Shown here: piece by piece, positions 8,960 to 16,336 of the stretch
Layout: each line of letters starts with the position of its first letter
Numbering within the stretch: the stretch's first letter is position 1
NCBI RefSeq assembly: GCF_000765745.2
Contig: NZ_JRPC02000021.1
Coordinates: 1 to 42,767 of the forward strand
Length of the DNA stretch: 42,767 bases
Reading direction: 5' to 3'
Source: Helicobacter apodemus
GTDB taxonomy: Bacteria > Campylobacterota > Campylobacteria > Campylobacterales > Helicobacteraceae
Position numbers and translations under genes: made by a program
Notes under the pieces: generated by a model
What the model saw: only the letters and a program-made list of their open reading frames with translations
Databases searched by the model: none
What the model was told of the DNA's origin: nothing

Positions 8960-9769
8960 ATGAGGCAATACCAGTTTTTAATCTTAAGACGATTGGTTCA
9001 AGTAGGATTGCTTCTTTTGTATTTTTTAGGTAATTATGCAGGTTGGAAAATATTACAAGGCAATCTTAGTGGTTCTTTAGTTTTTGGTGTGATTCCCTTA
9101 AGTGATCCTTTTGCTATCTTACAACTCTTTTTTAGTGGGGCTATTGTAGGGAGTAATGCGTTAATAGGGGCTTTAATTGTTACATTATTCTATGGATTGC
9201 TAGTTGGGAGAGCTTATTGCTCTTATGTCTGCCCGATAAATTTAATTACAGATTTAGCCAATTATTTGCGTAGAATCTTAAAAGTTGGGAATTTAGGAAG
9301 TTTTGTATTTTTAAAAAGACAAATCCGCTATATCGTATTAGCCCTCTCTTTAATCCTTTCAAGTATTTTTGGATTAGCTGCTTTTGAAGCTATTAGTCCT
9401 ATTTCTATGTTGCATAGAGGTTTGGTCTTTGGGATGGGATTAGGTGGCTTTTCTTTGCTAATAGTTTTTTTGCTAGATTTGTTTGTAACTAAAAATGCTT
9501 TTTGTGGGCATTTATGTCCGCTTGGGGCTTTTTATTCATTCATTGGTAGATTTGCGTTGTTGAGGGTTAAATATGACTTGGAATCTTGCACACATTGTAT
9601 GGAATGCAAACATATCTGCCCAGAAAAACAGGTTTTAGGGCTTATTGGTAAAAATAGTGGAAATGTAATAAGTGGTGAATGTACACGTTGTGGAAGATGT
9701 ATTGAGGTTTGTGGGGATAATGCCCTTACATTTAATCTTTTGAGTTTTGCAAAAAAGGAAAAACAATGA
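8960..9769 (+). CDS. napH: NapH, membrane quinol-oxidising iron-sulfur subunit
   Basis: A 269-residue inner-membrane protein with four to five hydrophobic segments and two C-terminal [4Fe-4S] motifs on the cytoplasmic side (CTHCMECKHIC and CTRCGRCIEVC). Two CxxxCP motifs near membrane segments (YCSYVCP and FCGHLCP) are the NapH hallmark. I chose the ATG at 8960: it comes directly after the napG stop and has GGTGGAGAG at ribosome-binding distance. A frame six codons longer (from 8942) would overlap napG and lacks such a site. NapH should oxidise menaquinol together with NapG. Confidence 0.92.
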   Translation: MRQYQFLILRRLVQVGLLLLYFLGNYAGWKILQGNLSGSLVFGVIPLSDPFAILQLFFSGAIVGSNALIGALIVTLFYGLLVGRAYCSYVCPINLITDLANYLRRILKVGNLGSFVFLKRQIRYIVLALSLILSSIFGLAAFEAISPISMLHRGLVFGMGLGGFSLLIVFLLDLFVTKNAFCGHLCPLGAFYSFIGRFALLRVKYDLESCTHCMECKHICPEKQVLGLIGKNSGNVISGECTRCGRCIEVCGDNALTFNLLSFAKKEKQ

Positions 9770-10290
9770 ATTTTAAAAAAGTAGCAATGATGAGTATTGC
9801 GGTATTAGGAATTATTTTTTTAGGCTGTCAAGGTTTAAAGAGTTATTCAGAGGATGAATTAGGTTTAAGAAAAACTACTTTATTTAATGAAAATGCAACC
9901 ATAGAGGCTTATGATTATAGTGGCAAGGTAGCAGGAGAATCAATGCTTATTGAGAGAGCTTTTGAAAATGCTCCGCCAATGATTCCACATAGCACAGAGG
10001 GTATGTTGCCTATTACAAAGGATAATAATGCTTGCACTTCTTGCCATTTACCTGATATTGCTGAAGCAGTAGGTGCTGTTTCTATGCCTAAATCACATTT
10101 TTATAATTTTAGGGATAATGTTGATTTACAAGGACAGATGGATGATTCCCGTTTTAATTGCGTGATTTGTCATACAACACAAGTCAATGCTCCAGCACTT
10201 GTTGGGAATAATTTTAAAGCAGATTTTCGTCAAGATAATGGAAATGTGCGTTCTAATCTCCTTGATGTTTTAAATGAGGGGTTAAAATAA
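9766..10290 (+). CDS. napB: NapB, dihaem cytochrome c subunit of nitrate reductase
   Basis: A 174-residue small subunit that hands electrons to NapA. Two haem-binding motifs are visible, CTSCH (C90-H94) and CVICH (C132-H136), with likely distal ligands H75 and H111. The leader has a hydrophobic stretch ending in IFLGC, so Cys21 sits in a lipobox-like context. The protein may therefore be lipid-anchored instead of soluble, although this could also be an ordinary signal peptide. The start overlaps the napH stop (ATGA). Cytochrome c maturation genes are not in the window. Confidence 0.94.
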   Translation: MNFKKVAMMSIAVLGIIFLGCQGLKSYSEDELGLRKTTLFNENATIEAYDYSGKVAGESMLIERAFENAPPMIPHSTEGMLPITKDNNACTSCHLPDIAEAVGAVSMPKSHFYNFRDNVDLQGQMDDSRFNCVICHTTQVNAPALVGNNFKADFRQDNGNVRSNLLDVLNEGLK

Positions 10291-10821
10291 ATGCTTAATA
10301 GGAGGGAGTTTTTTCATTCTTTATTAAATTATGGGAAACAAAAAGATGAGAATCTTTTTGTTCTACCTCCTTATAACTTTAACCGCTCCCTTTTTTATAA
10401 ATTTTGTCAAGAATGTCAAAAAGATTGTGTAGATGCTTGTAGCAGAGTTTGTAAAGAAGGAATTATCAAAAGCAATGGCAAATCTGTTTATGTAGATTTT
10501 AGGGTTGATGGCTGTAAATTGTGTGGAGAATGTGCCATTGTTTGTCCTAATGGAGTATTGGAGGTTGGAGAGGAGGGTTGGGAGAATAGGGCAAATTGGA
10601 ATGTCGCTATTGTCATTGAGGAAAATTTATGTATAGCCCATCAAAAAACAATGTGTTATACTTGTAAGGATATTTGTCAAAGTGTATTGGGAATCTCTAA
10701 TGCTATTGAATTTATTGGGCTTTTTTATCCTAAAATTAATCGAGAATGTATAGGTTGTGGAATGTGTATTAAAAGTTGTCCTACTAATGCTATAGGAATT
10801 AGGGAGAGAGAGAATGTATAG
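10291..10821 (+). CDS. napF: NapF-type cytoplasmic ferredoxin
   Basis: A 176-residue protein with no export signal and several [4Fe-4S] cysteine sets: CQECQKDCVDAC near 38-49, CKLCGECAIVCP near 74-86, a CxxxxCYTCKDIC region near 119-130, and CIGCGMCIKSCP near 152-163. NapF proteins act in the cytoplasm and are thought to help cluster supply or maturation of NapA before export. It starts immediately after the napB stop and overlaps napL by 8 nt. Presence of napF between napB and napL is the Wolinella-type gene order; C. jejuni lacks it there. Confidence 0.87.
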   Translation: MLNRREFFHSLLNYGKQKDENLFVLPPYNFNRSLFYKFCQECQKDCVDACSRVCKEGIIKSNGKSVYVDFRVDGCKLCGECAIVCPNGVLEVGEEGWENRANWNVAIVIEENLCIAHQKTMCYTCKDICQSVLGISNAIEFIGLFYPKINRECIGCGMCIKSCPTNAIGIRERENV

Positions 10822-11791
10822 AGTTTTGTTTCTATTTATACCTATTTTTCTTTTTGCTAAGATAATAACCCCTAGTTATGAACTCAATATAAACCATAAT
10901 ATTATTTCTATGGAGTTGATAGAGGGACGATTATTTGTTGCCACAGATTTTGGTGAAGTTTTAGAAATAACTTTTGATGAATCTTTAAAAAATATTCAAG
11001 AACATAGTATTGTTAAACTTCCAGATATTCGTGGTTTTCTTGATGATTTTTATGCCCCTAAAGTTTTTTCTGTCGATCTTTATAAAGGAAAATATTTAAT
11101 TAATAGTGAAGGTAGTGAAGGAACGAAAAATCTTTTTATTCTTGATGGGGAGCTAGTATTAATTTTTGGTGCGGAGAATTTTTTAAACATTAAAAAAGCC
11201 CTTTTTATCAATGAGGAACAGATATTTTTGGGCTTAGTAAGTAATGAGATATTGTTATATGATTTAAAGCATTCTAAAATCTTATACCGCAAACAACTCT
11301 CTGAAGCGAGATTTTCAGACTTTGTTTTAAGTGAAGATAGAAAATATTTCTTAAGCACTTCAGAATCGGGGATTTTATATTATGGTAAAACCCAAGATGG
11401 AGAGATTTTGCAAACTTTTGAAGAAGTTAATAAAGACAATGTTTATGAAGTAAAGATGAAAAAAGATTCTATGGGTAATAATATTATTATTACAGCTGGG
11501 CAAGATAGGAAAGTTGGAGTTTATTTCTTAGATTCCCAACAAAAGAGACAATTTTATATTAAGGAATCTGAATTTTTGGTGTATAGTGTAGGTCTTAATG
11601 AGAATGCTTCTAGGGGTGCTTATACTAAAAATGAGAATAGCGATATTATTGTTTTTGATATTAAGAGTAAAGAAGAAGTGGCTTATTTAAAGGGGCATAC
11701 AAATTTGTTAAATAGCATTCTTTTTATTAATGATACAATTCTTGTAAGTTCTGAAGATGCACAGAGAATTTTGTTTTGGAAATTACCTTAA
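10814..11791 (+). CDS. napL: NapL, periplasmic beta-propeller-like protein
   Basis: A 325-residue protein with an N-terminal signal peptide (hydrophobic residues 3-15, likely cut near FAK). It continues with repeating blocks of about 40-45 residues rich in beta-strand and ending in WD40-like wording (for example VLVSSEDAQRILFWKLP at the C-terminus). NapL is found in the nap operons of Campylobacterota. Its role is not settled, although mutants in other species have altered nitrate reductase activity. No catalytic residues are apparent. Position between napF and napD supports the name. Confidence 0.85.
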   Translation: MYRVLFLFIPIFLFAKIITPSYELNINHNIISMELIEGRLFVATDFGEVLEITFDESLKNIQEHSIVKLPDIRGFLDDFYAPKVFSVDLYKGKYLINSEGSEGTKNLFILDGELVLIFGAENFLNIKKALFINEEQIFLGLVSNEILLYDLKHSKILYRKQLSEARFSDFVLSEDRKYFLSTSESGILYYGKTQDGEILQTFEEVNKDNVYEVKMKKDSMGNNIIITAGQDRKVGVYFLDSQQKRQFYIKESEFLVYSVGLNENASRGAYTKNENSDIIVFDIKSKEEVAYLKGHTNLLNSILFINDTILVSSEDAQRILFWKLP

Positions 11792-11800
11792 GGAGAGAGT

Positions 11801-12178
11801 ATGGAAGATTTTAATGTATCTAGTGTTGTCGTTATGTGTCAGCCTGAGGATATAGATAGATTGTGGAGAGAGATGGGGCAAATAACTAATGTTGAATGCC
11901 ATTATAAAGAGCAGAGCGGTAAAATTATTATTACTATTGAATCTGAAAATATTGACAATGAGATAAAAACACTTAAAAGGATAGAAGAAATTAAAGGGGT
12001 AATGTCAGCCCAAATGATTTATTCTTATCATAGCTCTGAATTGGAATCTATGCGGGATGATATACAAAAAGCTAATAGTATCCCCCAAATTTTACAAGAT
12101 GATACATTACAAGCTCAAGATATTACTTATGCTGGGGATGTTGAAAGCTCTTTGGAGGCTATTTTAAAGCGAAAATAA
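11801..12178 (+). CDS. napD: NapD, chaperone for the NapA Tat signal
   Basis: A 125-residue cytoplasmic protein, the last gene of the nap operon. The first 80 residues have the beta-alpha-beta ferredoxin-like fold pattern of NapD (FNVSSVVVMCQPEDID, then KIIITIESENID and a strand ending MSAQMIYSYHSSE). The C-terminal 40 residues are longer and more polar than in E. coli NapD. It should bind the twin-arginine signal of NapA and hold back export until the molybdenum cofactor is in place. A ribosome binding site (AAGGAGAG) precedes the start. Confidence 0.88.
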   Translation: MEDFNVSSVVVMCQPEDIDRLWREMGQITNVECHYKEQSGKIIITIESENIDNEIKTLKRIEEIKGVMSAQMIYSYHSSELESMRDDIQKANSIPQILQDDTLQAQDITYAGDVESSLEAILKRK

Positions 12179-12205
12179 ATTATTAAATTACAAAATTACA
12201 AAACT

Positions 12206-12224
12206 AAAGGATGATTTCATCTTT
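12206..12224 (+). terminator. Possible terminator after the nap operon
   Basis: GATGA and TCATC with a 2-nt loop, extended by A-T pairs and one G-T pair, about 30 nt after napD and followed by a T-rich stretch. The stem is short, so it is a weak candidate. Confidence 0.3.
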
Positions 12225-12315
12225 ATTTGGTATAGCTAGATGTAACTTTTGTCAAAAATTTTTTTAAAAATATTTTTTCTCTTTTGATTTTTAGGAAAAC
12301 TTCGATAATATTTAA

Positions 12316-12321
12316 TATAAA
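12316..12321 (+). promoter_or_regulatory. Candidate -10 box of the nuo operon
   Basis: TATAAA, 24 nt before the nuoA ribosome binding site and start, preceded by alternating A- and T-runs (12250-12300) such as mark sigma70 promoters in Campylobacterota. GATAAT at 12304-12309 is an alternative. No CRP/FNR-type box was seen here. Confidence 0.4.
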
Positions 12322-12345
12322 ATTTTTAAGCATTGAGGAGAATTT

Positions 12346-12735
12346 ATGTCTCATCTTGATTTGGCTCATCCTTATTTTGGTGTTTTTGTGATTTTTATTT
12401 TTACTTTTGTGGCATTTTTAGCTACTACTTTTTTATCAAGATTTATTGGTCAATCTCTTGCAAATAAAAATGCTCAAAAACTAAAATTAGCTCCTTATGA
12501 GTGCGGTTTGGCACCAACAAAGCAACCTAATAGAATTTCTTCACAATTTTATTTGATGGCTTTATTATTTATTTTATTTGATGTGGAAATTATTTTTATG
12601 TTTCCTTGGGCAGTGGATTTCAAGGTTTTAGGAGTTTTTGGCTTTATTGAAATGCTTTTATTTGTGTTTTTATTAGTAATAGGTTTTGTGTATGCTTGGA
12701 GAAAAGGAGCTTTACAATGGCAGAGCATGAAGTAA
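12346..12735 (+). CDS. nuoA: NADH dehydrogenase-like complex I subunit NuoA
   Basis: A 129-residue inner-membrane subunit with three hydrophobic segments (about residues 10-32, 65-87 and 95-117), at the junction of the membrane arm and the peripheral arm. The family motif YECGLAP (about 49-55) lies in the loop that covers the quinone site, and the acidic [12 protein letters not shown] stretch lies in the second segment. It opens the operon, with GAGGAG before its ATG, and overlaps nuoB by 19 nt. Confidence 0.95.
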   Translation: MSHLDLAHPYFGVFVIFIFTFVAFLATTFLSRFIGQSLANKNAQKLKLAPYECGLAPTKQPNRISSQFYLMALLFILFDVEIIFMFPWAVDFKVLGVFGFIEMLLFVFLLVIGFVYAWRKGALQWQSMK

Positions 12736-13226
12736 ATTATTTTAAAAGTGCAGGATTACCTGTTGCTTTAACCAGTGTTGATAAACTAGTAAATTGGGGC
12801 AGAAGTAACTCACTTTGGGCTATGACTTATGGATTAGCCTGTTGTGCTATTGAGATGATGGCAACAGGTGCTAGTCGTTATGATTTTGATAGATTTGGGA
12901 CAATTTTTAGGGCTTCACCTAGACAAAGTGATGTAATGATTGTTGCAGGAACGGTGACTAAAAAACATGCACAATTTGTAAGAAGACTTTATGATCAAAT
13001 GCCAGAACCTAAATGGGTTATTTCTATGGGAAGCTGTGCAAATACGGGGGGAATGTTTAATACTTATGCCACGGTTCAAGGGGTTGATAGAATTATTCCT
13101 GTAGATATTTATCTTCCGGGCTGTTCCCCGCGTCCAGAAACCTTACAATATGCTTTGATGGTTTTACAACAAAAAATCAGAAAACAAAAAGCAGGTCGCA
13201 AATTAGCTCCTAAACGTCTTTTGTAA
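12717..13226 (+). CDS. nuoB: Complex I subunit NuoB (cluster N2)
   Basis: A 169-residue peripheral subunit that holds the last [4Fe-4S] cluster (N2) before quinone. Ligands are visible as the tandem Cys in [10 protein letters not shown], the Cys in [10 protein letters not shown], and the Cys in [10 protein letters not shown]. The ATG at 12717 has AAGGAG nine nt upstream. A TTG seven codons earlier extends the frame into nuoA but lacks this site. It overlaps nuoA, which suggests coupled translation. Confidence 0.96.
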   Translation: MAEHEVNYFKSAGLPVALTSVDKLVNWGRSNSLWAMTYGLACCAIEMMATGASRYDFDRFGTIFRASPRQSDVMIVAGTVTKKHAQFVRRLYDQMPEPKWVISMGSCANTGGMFNTYATVQGVDRIIPVDIYLPGCSPRPETLQYALMVLQQKIRKQKAGRKLAPKRLL

Positions 13227-13235
13227 AGGTGAAAA

Positions 13236-14036
13236 ATGAGAGAATATAAACCAAAAACCAATGCACAAAAGAAAGTTTATTATAAGGATAGATTCTATGT
13301 ATCACCTCAAATACCCAAATTAGAGGTAACAGATTTTATTTATCTAAAAGATGTAGAATCTTTAAAAGCACAATGTCCTTTGTTAGAAACCTATGAAGAA
13401 AGAGGAATATTAGTAATTTGGGTGGATAAAGATAATATATTCTCTCTTTTAGAATCATTGAAGGCTTTAGATTATGATATTTTAAGTGAGATGAGTGCGA
13501 TAGACTATCTTGCGCAAAAGGGTGGTTTTGAAATTTTTTATCAATTACTTTCTATGCAGAAAAAGAGACGTTTGAGGGTAAAAACTTTTTTAAAAAAGGA
13601 TTCTAAAATAGAATCTGTTAGCTCTCTTTTTAGTAGTGCAAATTGGAGCGAAAGGGAAATGTATGATATGTTTGGAATCTTGCCTTTAAATCATCCTTAT
13701 CCTAAACGTATTTTAATGCCTGATGATTGGGTTGGGTATCCACTTTTGAAAAGCTATCCTTTGAAAGGTGATGAGTATGCACAATGGTATGAGGTTGATA
13801 CCATCTTTGGTAAGGAATATCGTGATGTTATTGGTAAAGAACAAAGGGATTCTGCAAGAGTAGATAGATATGATACAACAAGATTTTCAAGACTTGGTTA
13901 TGAAGTTGATTATGGAGAGAGTATTAAAGAAGGTGAAGAGAGAGCGCATCCTATTACTTATCAAGAAGAGGAAGGAGTGCTTTTTGTTTCTAAGGTAAAA
14001 CCAGAAAAAATTAAACAATTACAAAAGAGGAAATAA
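13236..14036 (+). CDS. nuoC: Complex I subunit NuoC
   Basis: A 266-residue peripheral-arm subunit. The family signature is the [11 protein letters not shown] stretch followed by [13 protein letters not shown]. It has an extra N-terminal segment of about 30 basic residues and a charged tail ending in KIKQLQKRK. It forms the connecting module with NuoB, NuoD and NuoI and has no cofactor. It ends one base before the nuoD start, and nuoC and nuoD are separate genes here, unlike in E. coli. Confidence 0.93.
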   Translation: MREYKPKTNAQKKVYYKDRFYVSPQIPKLEVTDFIYLKDVESLKAQCPLLETYEERGILVIWVDKDNIFSLLESLKALDYDILSEMSAIDYLAQKGGFEIFYQLLSMQKKRRLRVKTFLKKDSKIESVSSLFSSANWSEREMYDMFGILPLNHPYPKRILMPDDWVGYPLLKSYPLKGDEYAQWYEVDTIFGKEYRDVIGKEQRDSARVDRYDTTRFSRLGYEVDYGESIKEGEERAHPITYQEEEGVLFVSKVKPEKIKQLQKRK

Positions 14037-14037
14037 T

Positions 14038-15270
14038 ATGCAAACTCCAAATAGACTAGTTCCTTTTTATGAAAATATAGCTTTTGATAGGATTAGCGAT
14101 AATGTAATGGTAGTGAATTTTGGTCCTCAACATCCAAGTGCACATGGTCAGTTACGTTTAATTTTAGAATTAGAGGGTGAGAGAGTTGTTAAGGCAACTC
14201 CAGAGATTGGCTATTTGCATCGAGGTATGGAAAAAATGGCTGAAAATATGATTTATAATGAGTTTTTGCCTACCACAGATAGGATGGATTATATTGCTGC
14301 GAGCTCTAATAATTATGCCTTTGCTCTAAGTGTTGAAAGACTTTTAGGTGTAGAAGTCCCTAGAAGGGCAAAAGTAATCCGCACGATGCTATTAGAGCTT
14401 AATCGTATTATCTCTCATCTCTTTTGGTTGGCTACTCACGCTTTAGATGTTGGAGCTATGAGTATTTTTCTTTATTGTTTTAGAGAGAGAGAATTTGCTA
14501 TTGATTTAATTGAAGATTATTGCGGTGCTAGATTAACGCATTCTAGTGTAAGAATCGGTGGAGTGCCTTTGGATTTACCAGAGGGTTGGTGTGAATCTTT
14601 AAAACATTTTTTGGATGAATTACCCAAACAAATTGCTTTGTATGAAGGGATATTAACAGAAAATAGAATTTGGAGAATGCGTTTAGAAAATGTTGGTGTT
14701 GTTAGTAAAGAGATGGCAAAAAGTTGGGGATTATCGGGTGTTTTATTACGTGGAAGTGGTATTGAGTGGGATATTAGAAAAGAAGAACCCTATGAAATGT
14801 ATGATGAATTAGAGTTTGATATTCCTATAAGTGATAGCAATGATAGTTATGGTAGGTATTTACTCTATATTGAAGAGATGCGTCAAAGTGTTAGAATCCT
14901 TTATCAACTCATTGAAAAATACAAAAAAACAACTGATACTCTTTTGATGTGTGAAGATACGCGTTATTTTTCTGCCCCAAAAGAGCAGATTATGACTCAA
15001 AATTATTCTTTAATGCAGCATTTTGTTTTGGTTACGCAGGGTATGCGTCCTCCTGTAGGAGAAATTTATGTCCCAACAGAATCTCCTAAGGGAGAGCTTG
15101 GATTTTTTATTTGCTCTCAAGGAGAGCCTTATCCTTATCGTTTAAAAATACGAACGCCTAGTTTTTTTCATACCGGAATCTTACAGGATTTATTGCCTGG
15201 GCATTATTTAGCAGATGTGGTTACAATTATTGGTAATACAAATATTGTTTTTGGAGAGATTGATAGATGA
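14038..15270 (+). CDS. nuoD: Complex I subunit NuoD (quinone-site subunit)
   Basis: A 410-residue homologue of the large subunit of group 4 hydrogenases that lines the quinone cavity with NuoB. The conserved N-terminal loop [13 protein letters not shown] carries the quinone-contacting His, and [11 protein letters not shown] is the next family motif. No nickel-binding cysteines remain, as expected for NuoD. Its stop overlaps the start of the next small gene (ATGA). Confidence 0.96.
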   Translation: MQTPNRLVPFYENIAFDRISDNVMVVNFGPQHPSAHGQLRLILELEGERVVKATPEIGYLHRGMEKMAENMIYNEFLPTTDRMDYIAASSNNYAFALSVERLLGVEVPRRAKVIRTMLLELNRIISHLFWLATHALDVGAMSIFLYCFREREFAIDLIEDYCGARLTHSSVRIGGVPLDLPEGWCESLKHFLDELPKQIALYEGILTENRIWRMRLENVGVVSKEMAKSWGLSGVLLRGSGIEWDIRKEEPYEMYDELEFDIPISDSNDSYGRYLLYIEEMRQSVRILYQLIEKYKKTTDTLLMCEDTRYFSAPKEQIMTQNYSLMQHFVLVTQGMRPPVGEIYVPTESPKGELGFFICSQGEPYPYRLKIRTPSFFHTGILQDLLPGHYLADVVTIIGNTNIVFGEIDR

Positions 15271-15497
15271 AGCGATTTGATTTAAGGCATTTAAAAAATG
15301 ATTTTGCAGGACGTTTAAAAGAGATTTTAAATAATGAATTACAAAAAGAGGAGGTAGGAATTTTTTTGTTTGAAGTTATAGATTTTGATAATGTTCAAAA
15401 GAGTGCAGATATTGTTGATGAGTGTGGTTATATATTGATGAATTCTTTACGTTTTAATGAAGTAGATTGGACAATTGTTGTTAAAAAGGCTTCTTAA
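15267..15497 (+). CDS. Small NuoE-position protein (HP1264-like)
   Basis: A 76-residue acidic protein found in the place of nuoE in Helicobacter and Campylobacter complex I operons (H. pylori HP1264 has the same length and position). It lacks the four cysteines of the NuoE [2Fe-2S] cluster; the single Cys is in DECGYI. In C. jejuni the corresponding protein belongs to a complex I that accepts electrons from flavodoxin instead of NADH. It overlaps nuoD by 4 nt and is followed 2 nt later by the NuoF-position gene, so it is surely co-translated. Confidence 0.88.
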   Translation: MKRFDLRHLKNDFAGRLKEILNNELQKEEVGIFLFEVIDFDNVQKSADIVDECGYILMNSLRFNEVDWTIVVKKAS

Positions 15498-15499
15498 AA

Positions 15500-16336
15500 A
15501 TGAGCAAAACAATTTTTTTTGATACTTATCTTGGGAATGGTGGGAAGATTACTTGTGTTGATGAATATTTAAAGCAGCAGGGTAGTCAGCAAGAAAGTAT
15601 TATTTTATTGGGTGGTTTTATTCAAGAGTTTTTTAATTTATTACCTAATTTACATTTTCGAAACAAAGAAACTTTTTTATTGCATCCTTTGAATTTTTGT
15701 AGAGATCCTTTTATTAAACAGATTCTTTATGAGGTAGAGTGTGAGGAAGCGGTTATTGCTCTTTTGGCGATGTATTTGATTACCCAAGCTAATGATGAAG
15801 TTTTGGAATTTAAAAAAAATCTTGATATTGGCTATCTTGCATCCGAATCTAATTTATCAGAAGAGGAATTAGAAGCCATTGAAGAGGTCTTTGCAAAATC
15901 TCTTAAAAAGACCTTAATTATAGGAGAGGATTTTTATAATTCCAAAAAGGCTGAAAATATTGCTAGAATTTTAGCTTTAATAAGTCAAAACTTAGATATT
16001 CAAATAGTGTTCTTAGAATCTATAAAAGTGCAAACAAGTATGACTAAAACCCCTATTAGTAGTATTAATGAAGTCTATGGAATTGATGGAATGGTGGTTT
16101 ATATTCAAGCAAGAGATACTATTAAATCTCCTTATCTTGAGGCTTCTAAGCAATTTGCTAGAGTGGGGAAAGTTTTAAATAATCAAGTTATTAATATTCA
16201 ACTAGATAATAGAAATTTAAAAGTTTCTTTTGTTGAAAATCAATTCATAAAGGGAATGATAGGCATTTTATGGTTGCCAAAAAAAGAAAAGAATAGTTAT
16301 TGTTATAAGAAAATTAGTATAAATAAGGTGGCGTAA
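15500..16336 (+). CDS. NuoF-position protein (HP1265-like)
   Basis: A 278-residue protein in the nuoF position with no NuoF features: no FMN/NADH glycine-rich motif and no CxxCxxC cluster. H. pylori HP1265 is its positional counterpart. About residues 140-270 show alternating beta and alpha elements (LIIGEDFYNSKKAENIARIL is close in wording to a stretch near residue 550-570 of NuoG in this same operon). It may therefore derive from the C-terminal domain of NuoG. It likely helps form the non-NADH electron entry site. The stop overlaps the nuoG ATG (TAATG). Confidence 0.83.
   Translation: MSKTIFFDTYLGNGGKITCVDEYLKQQGSQQESIILLGGFIQEFFNLLPNLHFRNKETFLLHPLNFCRDPFIKQILYEVECEEAVIALLAMYLITQANDEVLEFKKNLDIGYLASESNLSEEELEAIEEVFAKSLKKTLIIGEDFYNSKKAENIARILALISQNLDIQIVFLESIKVQTSMTKTPISSINEVYGIDGMVVYIQARDTIKSPYLEASKQFARVGKVLNNQVINIQLDNRNLKVSFVENQFIKGMIGILWLPKKEKNSYCYKKISINKVA

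Noticed and set aside
11080-11358. Antisense frames of 60-120 codons opposite napL, napA, nuoJ and the glycan genes
   Set aside because: They lie wholly inside well-supported genes in other frames, have no ribosome binding sites or recognisable domains, and are expected from the codon bias.
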